Positions 9,801-18,583 of a stretch of 64,000 bases of DNA are shown here, in pieces. A program made the translations under genes and the position numbers. The DNA is taken from NCBI GenBank assembly GCA_965199865.1, contig CBDATU010000016.1:62001-126000 (forward strand), in the 5' to 3' direction. Each line of letters opens with the position of its first letter. Positions within the stretch are counted from its first letter, which is position 1. The stretch is from JAPOUP01 sp965199865. Lineage in GTDB: Bacteria; Pseudomonadota; Alphaproteobacteria; Rhodobacterales; Rhodobacteraceae. The notes under the pieces were generated by a model. It was given only the letters and a program-made list of their open reading frames with translations, was not told the DNA's origin and ran no database searches.

Positions 9801-10126
9801 CGTGCTGAGGGATTTGCCGCTTCGCCGCCCACTTCGTCAACAATCCCCATGAGGGGTCAGGAGAGCGGGGATGCGGGGCCCGACCTGTCGGTGCTGGAGG
9901 AAGTCAACAATCCCCATGAGGGGTCAGGAGACGACCGGGCGGCGTTTCCAGAACTCGGGCAGGTGCGTCAACAATCCCCATGAGGGGTCAGGAGCGCGCG
10001 ATCTGTGCGGCAGTCTCCGAGTTGATCCTGAAGTCAACAATCCCGTGAGGGGTCAGGAGCTTCCTGATACGGACGCGCTGCCTGCCGGACTGCAGCCAGT
10101 CAACAATCCCCATGAGGGGTCAAGAG
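6823..10126 (+). CRISPR. CRISPR array, 51 repeats of 28 bp
   Basis: Direct count gives 51 repeats starting at 6823, 6892, 6957 and so on to 10099. The repeat is 28 bp: it begins GTCAACAATC, carries a palindromic core CCCC-ATGA-GGGG, and ends TCAGGAG. Spacers are 35-44 bp, mostly 35-41. Variants: an extra G at the 7542 repeat, an extra A at 7606, G-to-A near the 3' end at 8525, GAGGGATC in place of GAGGGGTC at 9052, 9180 and 9247, C-to-T at 9513, a 2-bp deletion at 10033 and a change at 10099. The 38-bp spacer at 7700-7737 recurs exactly at 8418-8455, and the 39-bp spacer at 9208-9246 recurs at 9275-9313. The stem-loop would be the crRNA processing site, but no cas6 is in the window. Confidence 0.98.
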
Positions 10127-10163
10127 GGGGGAGCGCCTATCCGGGCGATTCCGAGTATGCCGC

Positions 10164-10191
10164 GCCAACTATCCCCATGGGGGGGTCAAAT
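10164..10191 (+). repeat. Decayed terminal CRISPR repeat
   Basis: One spacer length beyond the last good repeat, this stretch keeps the core CTATCCCCATG and GGGGGTCAAA but has lost the ends. It marks the old, leader-distal end of the array. Confidence 0.7.
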
Positions 10192-10453
10192 GGCATAACC
10201 CAAATGCATGTCCACTTATGGTGCTCGACCATCGGAAGCCCTGGTTCCAGAACCTAACCGACAGCCTGATCGCCCGCTTCCACTAAGCCGGCTGGACTCC
10301 CGGAACCGCGTTCAGCGAGGAGCACCTGCCGAAAGCCGGCAACCCGCTGCAACGCGGTCAGAACCCGGTTCCCAGGTTCAGGAAATCACTGCCGCATTCG
10401 CTGCCCAGGCCACATCACCGGATTCCCAGCGCCCCAGCCGGGACAGAGCGCGG
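10192..10453. other. Array trailer, no gene recognised
   Basis: About 260 bp between the decayed repeat and the xsc stop. A short open stretch on the plus strand, WFQNLTDSLIARFH then a stop near 10286, looks like the tail of a protein but cannot be identified. No terminator with a T run is visible. Confidence 0.4.
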
Positions 10454-12229
10454 CTAAACCACCATCTGCGGCCGCATATCCTCTGGATCGATACCCGCCA
10501 CCTCCACAGGAGTCTTCATCGCATCACGGCGGAACGGCTCACCCAGTTCCTGATTGATCATCGCCTCAATCAGCGTTGTCGTTCCGGCCATCTGGTCCTC
10601 TATCGCCTTCGCCAGCGCATCCGTCAGCTCGCCCATGCTGCGCGTGACCACACCTTTAAGTCCACATGCCTTTGCGATGGCCGCATAGCTTACGCTTTCG
10701 TCAAGCTCAGTTCCAACGAAATTGTCCTCATACCATAGGGTTGAGTTCCGTTTCTCCGCACCCCATTGATAGTTCCGGAACACGACCTGAGTGATCGCAG
10801 GCCACTCTGGCCGCCCAATCGCCGTCAGCTCCGTCACCGCGATCCCGAACGCTCCATCACCAGCAAATCCGACGACCGGGACGTCCGGGCAGCCGATCTT
10901 GGCACCAATAATGGACGGAAGTCCGTAGCCGCAGGGCCCAAACAGCCCCGGAGCCAGGTATTTCCTCCCCTCCTCAAAGGTCGGATAGGCATTGCCGATG
11001 GCGCAGTTATTGCCGATGTCGGACGAAATGATCGCGTCCCGTGGCAAGGCGGCCTGAATCGCCCGCCACGCCATGCGCGGGCTCATCCAGTCCGGTTTCG
11101 CGGCACGTGCGCGCTCGTTCCAGGTCGTACCGGGATCGTCCTCTTCATGATCCATGCTCGAGAGCCGCTGTGCCCAGGCCGACTTCGTCTGCGCAGTCAC
11201 CCCCCGGCGCTCGGACCGGCCCCTGTCCCCAGCACCATCCGACAGCCGCGCCAGCAACCCCTCAGCCACCTTTGCGGCATCACCGACGATGCCTACCGCG
11301 ATCGGTTTGGTCAGCCCGATCCGGTCGGGGTTTATGTCAACCTGAATGATCTTCGCATCGCCGGGCCAGTAATCCAGCCCGTATCCGGGAAGCGTCGAGA
11401 ACGGGTTGAGTCGCGTGCCAAGCGCCAACACGACATCGGCCCTTGAGATCAGTTCCATCCCGGCCCTGTTGCCATTGTATCCCAGGGGTCCCGCAAACAG
11501 CGGATGGGACCCCGGAAAGGCGTCATTGTGCTGGTAGCCCACACAGACCGGCGCATCAAGTCGCTCCGCAAGCGCCATCGACGCCGGTATCGCCCCCCCA
11601 AGAACCACCCCTGCACCATTCAGGATCACCGGAAACTCAGCATTGCTCAGAAGCCTCGCCGCCTCGTCGAGCGCCGCTTTTCCGCCCGAGGGGCGCTCAA
11701 ACTCGACAACCGCCGGAAGTTCGATGTCAATCACCTGGGTCCAGACATCGCGCGGAACGTTGATCTGCGCCGGCGCGCTGGCCCGACGGGCGTTGACGAT
11801 CACCCGGTTAAGCACTTCCGCCACACGAACGGGATCACGGACCTCTTCCTGATATGCCACCATATCCCTGAAGGCCGCCATCTGTTCGACCTCCTGGAAA
11901 CCACCCTGTCCGATGGTCCTGTTCGCGGCCTGAGGCGTCACGAGCAGTAACGGCGTGTGATTCCAGTATGCCGTCTTCACCGCCGTCACGAAATTGGTGA
12001 TTCCCGGACCATTCTGCGCAATCATCATGCACATGCGGCCGCTGGCCCGGGTATAGCCATCAGCCATCATTCCACCGGATCCTTCGTGGGCGCAGTCCCA
12101 GAACGTGATCCCGGCTTTCGGGAACAGATCGGAAATCGGCATGAAGGCCGATCCGATAATCCCGAACGCATGTTCGATCCCATGCCGCTGCAGCACTTTC
12201 ACAAAGGCTTCCTCAGTTGTCATCCTCAT
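10454..12229 (-). CDS. xsc: Sulfoacetaldehyde acetyltransferase
   Basis: A 591-residue thiamine-diphosphate enzyme that converts sulfoacetaldehyde and phosphate to acetyl phosphate and sulfite, the central step in degradation of taurine and related C2 sulfonates in the cytoplasm. It shows the activating glutamate in CAHEGSGGMMADGYTR near the N-terminus, the ThDP motif GDGAFGIAVTEL near the C-terminus, and Xsc-like runs such as IAQNGPGITNFVTAV and FRNYQWGAEKRN. The start is the ATG at 12229; a second ATG two codons later is possible, and the frame extends upstream without protein-like sequence. No taurine transporter, pta or sulfite exporter lies beside it, so the source of its substrate is not in the window. 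A related acetolactate synthase is less likely. Confidence 0.85.
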   Translation of the reverse strand: MRMTTEEAFVKVLQRHGIEHAFGIIGSAFMPISDLFPKAGITFWDCAHEGSGGMMADGYTRASGRMCMMIAQNGPGITNFVTAVKTAYWNHTPLLLVTPQAANRTIGQGGFQEVEQMAAFRDMVAYQEEVRDPVRVAEVLNRVIVNARRASAPAQINVPRDVWTQVIDIELPAVVEFERPSGGKAALDEAARLLSNAEFPVILNGAGVVLGGAIPASMALAERLDAPVCVGYQHNDAFPGSHPLFAGPLGYNGNRAGMELISRADVVLALGTRLNPFSTLPGYGLDYWPGDAKIIQVDINPDRIGLTKPIAVGIVGDAAKVAEGLLARLSDGAGDRGRSERRGVTAQTKSAWAQRLSSMDHEEDDPGTTWNERARAAKPDWMSPRMAWRAIQAALPRDAIISSDIGNNCAIGNAYPTFEEGRKYLAPGLFGPCGYGLPSIIGAKIGCPDVPVVGFAGDGAFGIAVTELTAIGRPEWPAITQVVFRNYQWGAEKRNSTLWYEDNFVGTELDESVSYAAIAKACGLKGVVTRSMGELTDALAKAIEDQMAGTTTLIEAMINQELGEPFRRDAMKTPVEVAGIDPEDMRPQMVV

Positions 12230-12526
12230 CAAACGGTCTCCCCTGGAATATCGGCGGCGAAATGGGCCGTGGTTGGTTTGCACAGGGGACTTATTACTTT
12301 GGGTCAGGCATTGCCAGTAGGGCGAGATCAATGACCTGGAACTTTCCTGCGCCATTCCACCCGCATTCACCACTCTCACCGAAAACATTCCGGCACCCGG
12401 TGCGTGACACGCGGAAAGGGAGAGATGACGACTGCGAATTCGGCCCGGCATAAGCGGTTACGCAGCGATCGAGGCCAAGGCACGGATCCTCACCGCCTCC
12501 GAATGCTCGCAGCACTATTCGGCCAG

Positions 12527-13264
12527 TCAGCGGGGCCTAACGCTAGTGGTCACGTAATTCACCGACAGATCCCGTTCCGAGACCGACCAGGACCATGATA
12601 CCGGGCTGAACACGAAACCCTTTCTGTCAACCGTTTCAAGCCCTGCCCTCTGAAGCAGATCGAGAAGCTCTTCCGGGGTCAGGAATCTTGACCAGTCATG
12701 CGTACCCCTTGGCAGCCAGCGCATCACATATTCGGCTCCGACGATGGCAAGCATGAAGCTCTTCGTGTTCCTGTTGATCGTCGAACAGATCATCAGGCCA
12801 CCAGGCCGCAGGAGATTCGCGCATTCAGAAAGAAAGGCCGGTGGGTCGGCCACATGCTCGACCACCTCCAGGTTTAGAACCGCATCGAACGTCTCGCCAG
12901 CCTCCGACAGTTCTTCGGCCGTGCCATGCCGGTAGTCAATGGTAAGATCCTGCCGTTCGGCATGGACCTGAGCCACACGGACGTTGCGTTCGGACGCATC
13001 AGCGCCAACAACCTCGGCGCCCAGACGCGCCATCGGTTCCGACAGCAGTCCACCACCGCAGCCGATATCCAGAATGCGAAGCCCCTCAAATGGCCGTGCC
13101 TGCACCAGATCGCGCCCGAATTCCGCCGAAATCTGTGCAGTAATGTAGTCAAGCCTGCAGGGGTTGAGCATGTGCAGTGGTCGAAACTTGCCATGCGGAT
13201 CCCACCATTCCTCCGCCATGTTTTCGAACTTTGCGACCTCTTCTGTGTCAACGGAGCCAGTCAT
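12527..13264 (-). CDS. ubiG: Ubiquinone biosynthesis O-methyltransferase
   Basis: A 245-residue SAM-dependent methyltransferase performing both O-methylations of ubiquinone synthesis. The SAM-binding motif LDIGCGGG lies at about 65-72, followed by the acidic loop VVGADAS, and the FENMAEEWWDPHGKFRPLH run near the N-terminus is characteristic of UbiG. Length equals the family norm. It is transcribed towards xsc but 297 bp away, so probably independently. The divergent neighbour is the proline iminopeptidase. Confidence 0.93.
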   Translation of the reverse strand: MTGSVDTEEVAKFENMAEEWWDPHGKFRPLHMLNPCRLDYITAQISAEFGRDLVQARPFEGLRILDIGCGGGLLSEPMARLGAEVVGADASERNVRVAQVHAERQDLTIDYRHGTAEELSEAGETFDAVLNLEVVEHVADPPAFLSECANLLRPGGLMICSTINRNTKSFMLAIVGAEYVMRWLPRGTHDWSRFLTPEELLDLLQRAGLETVDRKGFVFSPVSWSWSVSERDLSVNYVTTSVRPR

Positions 13265-13336
13265 TCGGATATCCTCTTCGGCGTGAATTCCAGTCGTCCC
13301 GTAGCGGTGCGCGCCGAGATGTTATATAGGACACTT

Positions 13337-14335
13337 ATGGACAGGGTTTCGGATAGACAAAAGAGCTCTCGATATATGCTCCATTCTCCGGTCGAGCCGT
13401 TCGATCGGCGGATGATGGACATGGGCGACGGCCACCGGGTCTATGTTGAGCAATGCGGCAGGCGGGACGGTATCCCCGTCGTCGTGCTGCATGGAGGACC
13501 AGGCGGTGGCTGCAGCCCGGCCATGCGGCGCTACTTTGATCCCGCGTTCTATCGTACGATCCTATTCGACCAGAGAGGATGCGGCCGCTCGCAGCCCCAT
13601 GCCAGCGTCGAGGCCAACACCACCTGGCATCTGGTGCACGACATCGAATCAATTCGTACCGCTCTTGGCATCGAGAGCTGGATTGTCTTTGGTGGCAGCT
13701 GGGGGGCGACGCTGGCGCTGATCTATGCCCAGACCCATCCCGAGCGGGTGGCGCGACTGGTCCTGCGCGGCGTCTTCCTGATGACTCGGGCGGAACTCGA
13801 CTGGTTCTACGGAGGGGGCGCCGGGCAGTTCTGGCCCGAACTCTGGGAGCGCTTCGTCCGCCCGATCCCGGAAGACGAACGGTGCGACCTGATCGCCGCA
13901 TACGGAAAGCGGCTCTTCTCCGGCGACCTGATGCTGGAAACCCGCTATGCCCGGACCTGGGCGATGTGGGAAAACACGCTTGCCTCGATCAGCAGCGAAG
14001 GCCATGGTGGCGAAAGCCCGGCGGAATTCGCCCGTGCCTTCGCCCGACTCGAAAACCATTATTTCAGCAATGCGGGATTTCTAGAGGAAGAGGACCAGAT
14101 CATCAACAGGATTGATAGGATCGCACATATTCCAGGTGTCATCGTGCAGGGCCGCTACGACATGATCTGCCCCCCTCTGTCAGCCTATCGCCTGCACCGG
14201 GCGTGGCCGCGCTCTGAACTTAAGATTGTTGGCAGGGCCGGGCATGCCCTGTCAGAGCCAGGCATCAGCGTGGAACTGGTACAGGTCATGAATCGCTACC
14301 GCCAGGATCCAGCCATCAGGTCTCTGGGGCAGTAG
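13337..14335 (+). CDS. pip: Proline iminopeptidase
   Basis: A 332-residue alpha/beta hydrolase that removes N-terminal proline from peptides. Visible are the oxyanion motif HGGPGGG, the FDQRGCGRS box, the nucleophile elbow FGGSWGA, an Asp in YDMICPP and the catalytic His in GHALS. The ATG at 13337 has AGGA five bases upstream; the ATG at 13376 (MLHSPVEPFDRRMMDMGDG) would give a more typical 319-residue protein. The frame is open far upstream but overlaps ubiG on the other strand, so that part is not coding. Confidence 0.9.
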   Translation: MDRVSDRQKSSRYMLHSPVEPFDRRMMDMGDGHRVYVEQCGRRDGIPVVVLHGGPGGGCSPAMRRYFDPAFYRTILFDQRGCGRSQPHASVEANTTWHLVHDIESIRTALGIESWIVFGGSWGATLALIYAQTHPERVARLVLRGVFLMTRAELDWFYGGGAGQFWPELWERFVRPIPEDERCDLIAAYGKRLFSGDLMLETRYARTWAMWENTLASISSEGHGGESPAEFARAFARLENHYFSNAGFLEEEDQIINRIDRIAHIPGVIVQGRYDMICPPLSAYRLHRAWPRSELKIVGRAGHALSEPGISVELVQVMNRYRQDPAIRSLGQ

Positions 14336-14345
14336 GCTGCTGAAT

Positions 14346-14362
14346 GGAGCCGGAACGGCTCC
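14346..14362 (+). terminator. Perfect hairpin after pip
   Basis: GGAGCCG-GAA-CGGCTCC is a perfect 7-bp stem ten bases after the pip stop. There is no T run, so it is at best a weak or Rho-assisted terminator or an RNA-stabilising end. Confidence 0.4.
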
Positions 14363-14593
14363 AGTCGGAATTTGCGCCAATGCCTTTGGCCATATGGTAC
14401 CGTCACGGCAGCCTTGGCGACCCTGGACGGTCGGCACCTATGCCGGGGCAGTGATTTCACGCGCCCAGGGACGTGACGGAATTCAGGCAGTGGGCTGCCT
14501 GCCACGCCTCCTGAGGCGGTGCTCGCTTCAGGTCTTTAACTCCCTGTGCCAGCCTGCTAACGTGGTTCTGCGTCTCGACGGAGAAGTTTAAGC

Positions 14594-15583
14594 GTGCAAT
14601 CGGTTTTTCGGATTATTCTGCACCGGCTCCTTTTGGGGTTTCTGACGCTATTGGTCGTCTCAATAGTAATCTTCACAGCGGTGAACATGCTGCCCGGCGA
14701 TTTCGCGCAGGCGGTGCTGGGGCAGGGCGCGACCGAAGAGGCGGTCAGGTCGATCCGTCGTGATCTCGGGCTCGACCAGCCATTTGTCGCACGGTATTTC
14801 ACCTGGCTGGCCGGGATGGTGCGGGGCGATCTGGGAATCAGCTTCTCCCAGCTCAATTTCCAGTCAACCCTTGGCGGAACCCAGCTCAAGACCGTAGCGG
14901 AACAGATCGCGCCGCGCTTCTATAACACCATGTTCCTGGCCGGGGTGACGGCGGCGATTTCGGTGCCGGTGTCCGTTGGACTGGGAGTTCTCGCCGCACT
15001 CTATCGGAATTCGGCCTTTGACCGGGCAACGAACATCTTCACCCTGAGTTCGATCTCATCACCGGAATTCTTCCTGGCCTATATCCTGATACTGTTTCTG
15101 GCGGTTCTGAACCCGGTGTTCCCGTCACTCTCGAACATCTTCGAGGGGATGGGATTCGGTGAGCGCCTCAGCCGGACGATGCTGCCGGCGCTGACCCTCA
15201 CGCTTGTGGTAACCGCGCATATGATGCGGATGACCCGAGCGGCCATCATCAACCTGCTGGCTTCGCCCTATATCGAAATGGCGCGCCTGAAGGGCCTGTC
15301 GCCCATGCGGGTGATCGTAATCCATGCCCTGCCAAACGCGCTCGCCCCCATCATCAATGTCATCGCGCTGAATCTCGCCTATCTCATCACCGGAGTCGTG
15401 GTGGTGGAAGTGGTTTTCGTCTACCCTGGAATTGGCCAGCTCTTCGTCGACAGCGTGAAGCTGCGGGACATTCCCGTCGTGCAGGCCTGCTGCCTCATCT
15501 TTGCCGGCGCTTACATTCTTCTGAACCTGACGGCGGACCTGCTGTCGATCCTTTCGAATCCCCGTCTAAGGCATCCCAAATGA
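14594..15583 (+). CDS. Peptide/opine-type ABC transporter permease, DppB-like
   Basis: A 329-residue inner-membrane protein with an N-terminal membrane helix (LLLGFLTLLVVSIVIFTAV), the family run MLPGDFAQAVLGQGA, and five further hydrophobic segments. The EAA loop is visible as MARLKGLSPMRVIVIHALPNA. It starts with GTG and its stop overlaps the next permease by four bases. It forms the channel with the following gene. Substrate cannot be told from sequence; the family takes up di- and oligopeptides, opines and some glycosides. Confidence 0.88.
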   Translation: MQSVFRIILHRLLLGFLTLLVVSIVIFTAVNMLPGDFAQAVLGQGATEEAVRSIRRDLGLDQPFVARYFTWLAGMVRGDLGISFSQLNFQSTLGGTQLKTVAEQIAPRFYNTMFLAGVTAAISVPVSVGLGVLAALYRNSAFDRATNIFTLSSISSPEFFLAYILILFLAVLNPVFPSLSNIFEGMGFGERLSRTMLPALTLTLVVTAHMMRMTRAAIINLLASPYIEMARLKGLSPMRVIVIHALPNALAPIINVIALNLAYLITGVVVVEVVFVYPGIGQLFVDSVKLRDIPVVQACCLIFAGAYILLNLTADLLSILSNPRLRHPK

Positions 15584-16779
15584 CCTGGTGGATCTGGATA
15601 CTGATCCTTGCCGCCGCCGTCGGAGCGGTCGCCTGGACGTTCCGGTTCGCCGGGCAGCGGGCAACGAACGACACACCCTTTTTCCGCGACATGTCCTTCG
15701 GTGTGGCCTACGGCTATGTGTTCGGCGCCCTGACGCTGCTCGCCGGGATCTGGCTTTACGTCCAACCAGCGGAACTGAACGGAGCTCCGCGCGCAAGCGT
15801 CATGTTCTTCCGCTGGGCGGTTCAGGGCTTCATCCTGTTCGCCATCGCCGCATACCTGTTCCGCCTGTTTGGAAGACATGTCGGAAACCACGCGTCACGG
15901 CGGTTGTTCCGATCAATGCCTTTAACCGCGGCCTTCGGCTGCCTGACGATCCTGATCTACGCCATTGTGGCCATATTCGCAGGGCTGATCGCCCCCTACG
16001 GGCAGGAGGAGGTGTTCGCCACCGCGAATATCGTACCGGGCGGCAACCCAGCTCTGGGCGGGAATCCCGACTATCCGCTGGGCACTGACCAGATCGGTCG
16101 CGACATTCTGTCTCGCCTGATCTATGGAGCCCAGAATACCGTTGGCATCGCATTCGCTACGACACTGCTTGCTTTCTTTCTGGGCGGTAGCCTTGGCTTT
16201 CTGGCAGCGACCCTCGGGGGATGGCTGGATCAGCTTCTCAGCCGTGCGGTTGATGTGCTGATGGCTATTCCCGCGCTGATATTCGCACTGCTGCTGATGA
16301 CGATCGCCAGTGTCTGGGCACCATCACTCGGAATCCCGCTGACCGTCTTCATGGTGATCATCATCGCCGTGATCGATTCAACCCGGGTATTCCGTCTGGC
16401 CCGTGCGGTGGCGATGAACATCGTCGTGATGGATTATGTTGAGGCGGCAAAGCTGCGGGGAGAGAACCTTGGATACCTCATCTTCCAGGAAATCCTGCCG
16501 AACGCGACGGCACCGTTGCTGGCGGAGTTCGGTCTCCGGTTCTGCTTCGTCTTTCTGACCATTGCCTCTCTCAGCTTTCTGGGAATTGGAATCCAGCCTC
16601 CCCTGGCTGACTGGGGCACGATGGTGCGCGATCTGTCCCAGTTCATCAACTTCGCATCCTTCGCACCGTTGGTGGCGACAGCACCACTCCTCGCTGCCGG
16701 AGCCATCGCATTGCTGACGGTGGCGGTGAATTTCGTCGTTGACTGGATGCTGAACAAATCTTCGGGACTGAAGGAATGA
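15580..16779 (+). CDS. Peptide/opine-type ABC transporter permease, DppC-like, long N-terminus
   Basis: A 399-residue partner permease. The C-terminal 270 residues are a standard DppC domain: the GTDQIGRDILSRLIYGAQN run and the EAA loop EAAKLRGENLGYLIFQEILP. The first 110 residues add two or three extra membrane helices (WWIWILILAAAVGAVAW, then GYVFGALTLLAGIWLYV), making it longer than the usual 280-300. Such extensions occur in alphaproteobacterial members. Its ATG overlaps the stop of the upstream permease. Confidence 0.88.
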   Translation: MTWWIWILILAAAVGAVAWTFRFAGQRATNDTPFFRDMSFGVAYGYVFGALTLLAGIWLYVQPAELNGAPRASVMFFRWAVQGFILFAIAAYLFRLFGRHVGNHASRRLFRSMPLTAAFGCLTILIYAIVAIFAGLIAPYGQEEVFATANIVPGGNPALGGNPDYPLGTDQIGRDILSRLIYGAQNTVGIAFATTLLAFFLGGSLGFLAATLGGWLDQLLSRAVDVLMAIPALIFALLLMTIASVWAPSLGIPLTVFMVIIIAVIDSTRVFRLARAVAMNIVVMDYVEAAKLRGENLGYLIFQEILPNATAPLLAEFGLRFCFVFLTIASLSFLGIGIQPPLADWGTMVRDLSQFINFASFAPLVATAPLLAAGAIALLTVAVNFVVDWMLNKSSGLKE

Positions 16780-16806
16780 TCTCGCCAGCATCCGAGGTTT
16801 GGTGGC

Positions 16807-18507
16807 GTGACGGAATCGCCCTGGATTCAGGCACAGCCGGGCAGAAGCGGGATGGGTGAAATGCGGAATGCCCTTGTGGAAATCAGGGATCTCTGGATCG
16901 AAGGCCGGGCCGACGAGACCTGGATTCCAATCATCAACGGCGTCAGCATGAGCCTGGACAGCGGAGAGGTTCTGGGACTGATTGGCGAATCCGGCGCGGG
17001 AAAATCGACACTTGGGCTTGCCGCAATGGGCTTCGTACGTGACGGGGTGCGGATCACGTCCGGTTCGGTGACTTTCGACGGCATTGATCTGACGACCGCC
17101 TCAGCCCAGATAAAGCGCGACCTGCTCGGCAAGCGAATCGCCTATGTGGCCCAGTCCGCCGCCGCCAGTTTCAACCCGGCCCACAAACTGATCGATCAGC
17201 ATGTGGAGGCGCCGGTTCGGCACGGAGTGTCAGGCCGCTCCGAGAGCATCGTGGATGGAGTTGAACTCTATCGCCGCCTGCGTCTGCCGAATCCCGACGA
17301 GATCGGTTTCCGGTACCCCCATCAGGTTTCGGGCGGACAGCTGCAGCGTGCGATGACGGCGATGGCCATGTCCTGCCGTCCTGACCTGATCATCTTTGAT
17401 GAGCCCACAACGGCGCTTGATGTCACCACGCAGATCGAGGTTCTCGCTGCCATTCGCGACATTGTCGAGCAGTTCGACACCGCGGCGATATACATAACCC
17501 ATGATCTTGCCGTGGTCGCGCAGATGGCGGATCGCATCAAGGTGTTGCTCAAGGGAGACGAGGTCGAGGAATCGGACACACGCACCATGCTGGCCGATCC
17601 AAAGCAGGACTATACCAGGAGTCTCTGGGCAGTGCGCAGCTTTCAACGGCCCGTGAAGCCCCAGGCTTCTCCACGGGCCGTCCCCGTGATCCAGGTCCAA
17701 GGCGTTACCGCCGGATATGGAGACGACCCCGTTCTGCACGATGTCAGTTTCGATATCCATGAAGGCCGTACCGTCGCCGTGGTTGGCGAATCCGGTTCCG
17801 GCAAGTCCACCGCCGCACGCTGCATCACGGGACTGCTGCCACCGCGAGAAGGCCATGTCGCCTTCAGCGGTGAGCCACTGCCGCTCGACTACCGAAGGCG
17901 AACAAAAATTCAGCTTCGGCAGGCGCAGATGATCTACCAGATGGCCGATACGGCGCTGAACCCACGCAAACCGGTTGGCGAGATCATCGGGCGTCCCGTT
18001 GAATTCTATATGGGCCTGAAAGGAACGCGAAAACGCGAACGGGTCCGCGAGCTCCTGAATGAGATCGAGCTGGAGCCGGACCAGTTCATTGAACGGTTTC
18101 CGTCGGAACTTTCAGGTGGCCAAAAACAGCGAATCGGAATCGCCCGCGCCCTTGCCGCAGAGCCCCGCTTCATCATCTGCGACGAGGTGACGAGCGCTCT
18201 TGACCAGCTGGTGGCGGAAGGGATTCTGAAGCTTCTTGCACGGCTGCAGGATGAACACAGTCTCAGCTACATGTTCATCACACATGATCTGGCCACCGTG
18301 CGCGCCATCGCTGACGAAGTGGTTGTGATGAAGGATGGCCGTGTCGTCGAGCAGGGACCGAAAAACGATATGTTCACGCCACCACACCACCCCTATACCG
18401 ACCTTCTGCTCAGCTCCGTGCCGGAAATGGATCCGGACTGGCTGACGGAATTGCTGAAACGGCGCGGAGTTGATAATGTCGGTGACGCTGCGGTTGACAG
18501 GATGTAA
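16807..18507 (+). CDS. ABC transporter double ATPase, DppD-DppF fusion type
   Basis: A 566-residue cytoplasmic energising subunit with two complete nucleotide-binding domains in tandem. The first has Walker A GESGAGKST and signature VSGGQLQRA followed by DEPTTALD. The second has Walker A GESGSGKST and signature LSGGQKQRI followed by DEVTSALD. A C-terminal oligopeptide-type extension (PPHHPYTDLLLSSVPEMDPDW) marks the peptide-importer family. The GTG at 16807 gives the longest frame; the ATG at 16852 or 16861, just before NALVEIRDLWIEG, may be the true start. It serves the two upstream permeases. Confidence 0.9.
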   Translation: MTESPWIQAQPGRSGMGEMRNALVEIRDLWIEGRADETWIPIINGVSMSLDSGEVLGLIGESGAGKSTLGLAAMGFVRDGVRITSGSVTFDGIDLTTASAQIKRDLLGKRIAYVAQSAAASFNPAHKLIDQHVEAPVRHGVSGRSESIVDGVELYRRLRLPNPDEIGFRYPHQVSGGQLQRAMTAMAMSCRPDLIIFDEPTTALDVTTQIEVLAAIRDIVEQFDTAAIYITHDLAVVAQMADRIKVLLKGDEVEESDTRTMLADPKQDYTRSLWAVRSFQRPVKPQASPRAVPVIQVQGVTAGYGDDPVLHDVSFDIHEGRTVAVVGESGSGKSTAARCITGLLPPREGHVAFSGEPLPLDYRRRTKIQLRQAQMIYQMADTALNPRKPVGEIIGRPVEFYMGLKGTRKRERVRELLNEIELEPDQFIERFPSELSGGQKQRIGIARALAAEPRFIICDEVTSALDQLVAEGILKLLARLQDEHSLSYMFITHDLATVRAIADEVVVMKDGRVVEQGPKNDMFTPPHHPYTDLLLSSVPEMDPDWLTELLKRRGVDNVGDAAVDRM

Positions 18508-18583
18508 CCGAATCACCTTCGGACACGGTTGCCGGGCCTGCCCGGAAATCCGATTGTGCCGGGGATAACCTTGGAGGATCAAA

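Noticed and set aside
6805..10257. Chains of open frames across the array encoding repeats such as NNPHEGSG or STIPMRGQE
   Set aside because: They are translations of the CRISPR repeat, change frame with spacer length and have no ribosome binding sites.
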